Part shown: positions 25,371-25,433 of the stretch, in pieces
Position numbering within the stretch: the stretch's first letter is position 1
Layout: each line of letters starts with the position of its first letter
NCBI GenBank assembly: GCA_004335635.1
Contig: QAXH01005083.1
Coordinates: 1,942 to 27,374, forward strand
DNA length: 25,433 bases
Direction of reading: 5' to 3'
From: Chloromonas sp. AAM2
Lineage: Eukaryota; Chlorophyta; Chlorophyceae; Chlamydomonadales; Chlamydomonadaceae
Notes under the pieces: generated by a model
Database searches by the model: none
Seen by the model: only the letters and a program-made list of their open reading frames with translations
What the model was told of the DNA's origin: nothing
Made by a program: the position numbers and the translations under genes

Positions 25371-25433
25371 CCTGGCCTAGCACGTGACCTGGCCTAGCAC
25401 GTGACCTGGCCTAGCACGTGACCTGGCCTAGCA
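25371..25433. repeat. 17-bp tandem repeat at the right window edge
   Basis: Units of CCTGGCCTAGCACGTGA start at 25371, 25388, 25405 and 25422 and run off the window. The array is in the intron, or beyond, after the last visible CAS-like exon. Confidence 0.95.

Overview
This window looks like nuclear DNA of a green alga, most likely a chlorophycean relative of Chlamydomonas or Haematococcus; the species cannot be fixed from sequence alone. The reasons are: short coding exons (mostly 50-220 nt) joined by GT-AG introns of about 100-670 nt; three genes of plant and algal plastid type; TGTAA-type 3'-end signals; and many microsatellites and minisatellites in introns and between genes. I see no bacterial operon, CRISPR array, rRNA or convincing tRNA. 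One run of 19 Ns (11669-11687) marks an assembly gap.

Layout. (1) 1-2105, minus strand: part of a multi-exon gene of unknown function, possibly nuclease-like, running off the left edge. Its second exon carries an apparent frame break and an in-frame stop. (2) 2106-5321: mostly non-coding, with one unexplained 265-codon minus-strand ORF at 3481-4278. (3) 5322-11410, minus strand: eleven exons, all in phase, of a lipase (class 3) protein like the plant plastid lipases (PLIP). Its nucleophile motif has lost the catalytic serine and its C-terminus is rewritten. The introns hold a 106-bp tandem triplication of an exon with its splice acceptor, AT repeats, a 15-bp minisatellite and copies of a dispersed hairpin-plus-TGTAA repeat. 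(4) 11411-14431: repeat-rich, with an inverted duplication of a coding fragment (12180-12582) and a 34-bp tandem repeat. (5) 14432-17895, plus strand: a complete eight-exon plastid-type chorismate mutase with all expected catalytic residues. (6) 17896-20586: mostly non-coding, with one weak two-exon candidate. (7) 20587 to beyond 25135, plus strand: nine exons of a thylakoid calcium-sensing receptor (CAS)-like protein with its rhodanese-like domain; the 3' end lies outside the window.

The three recognised genes are unrelated plastid functions rather than a pathway cluster: chorismate to prephenate, a lipase-fold protein, and thylakoid Ca2+/stress signalling. What links them is genome behaviour. 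Partial exons and splice acceptors have repeatedly been copied in tandem inside introns. The most interesting candidate is the catalytically altered PLIP-like protein together with these splice-acceptor duplications. I found no evidence for a novel defence or mobile system.
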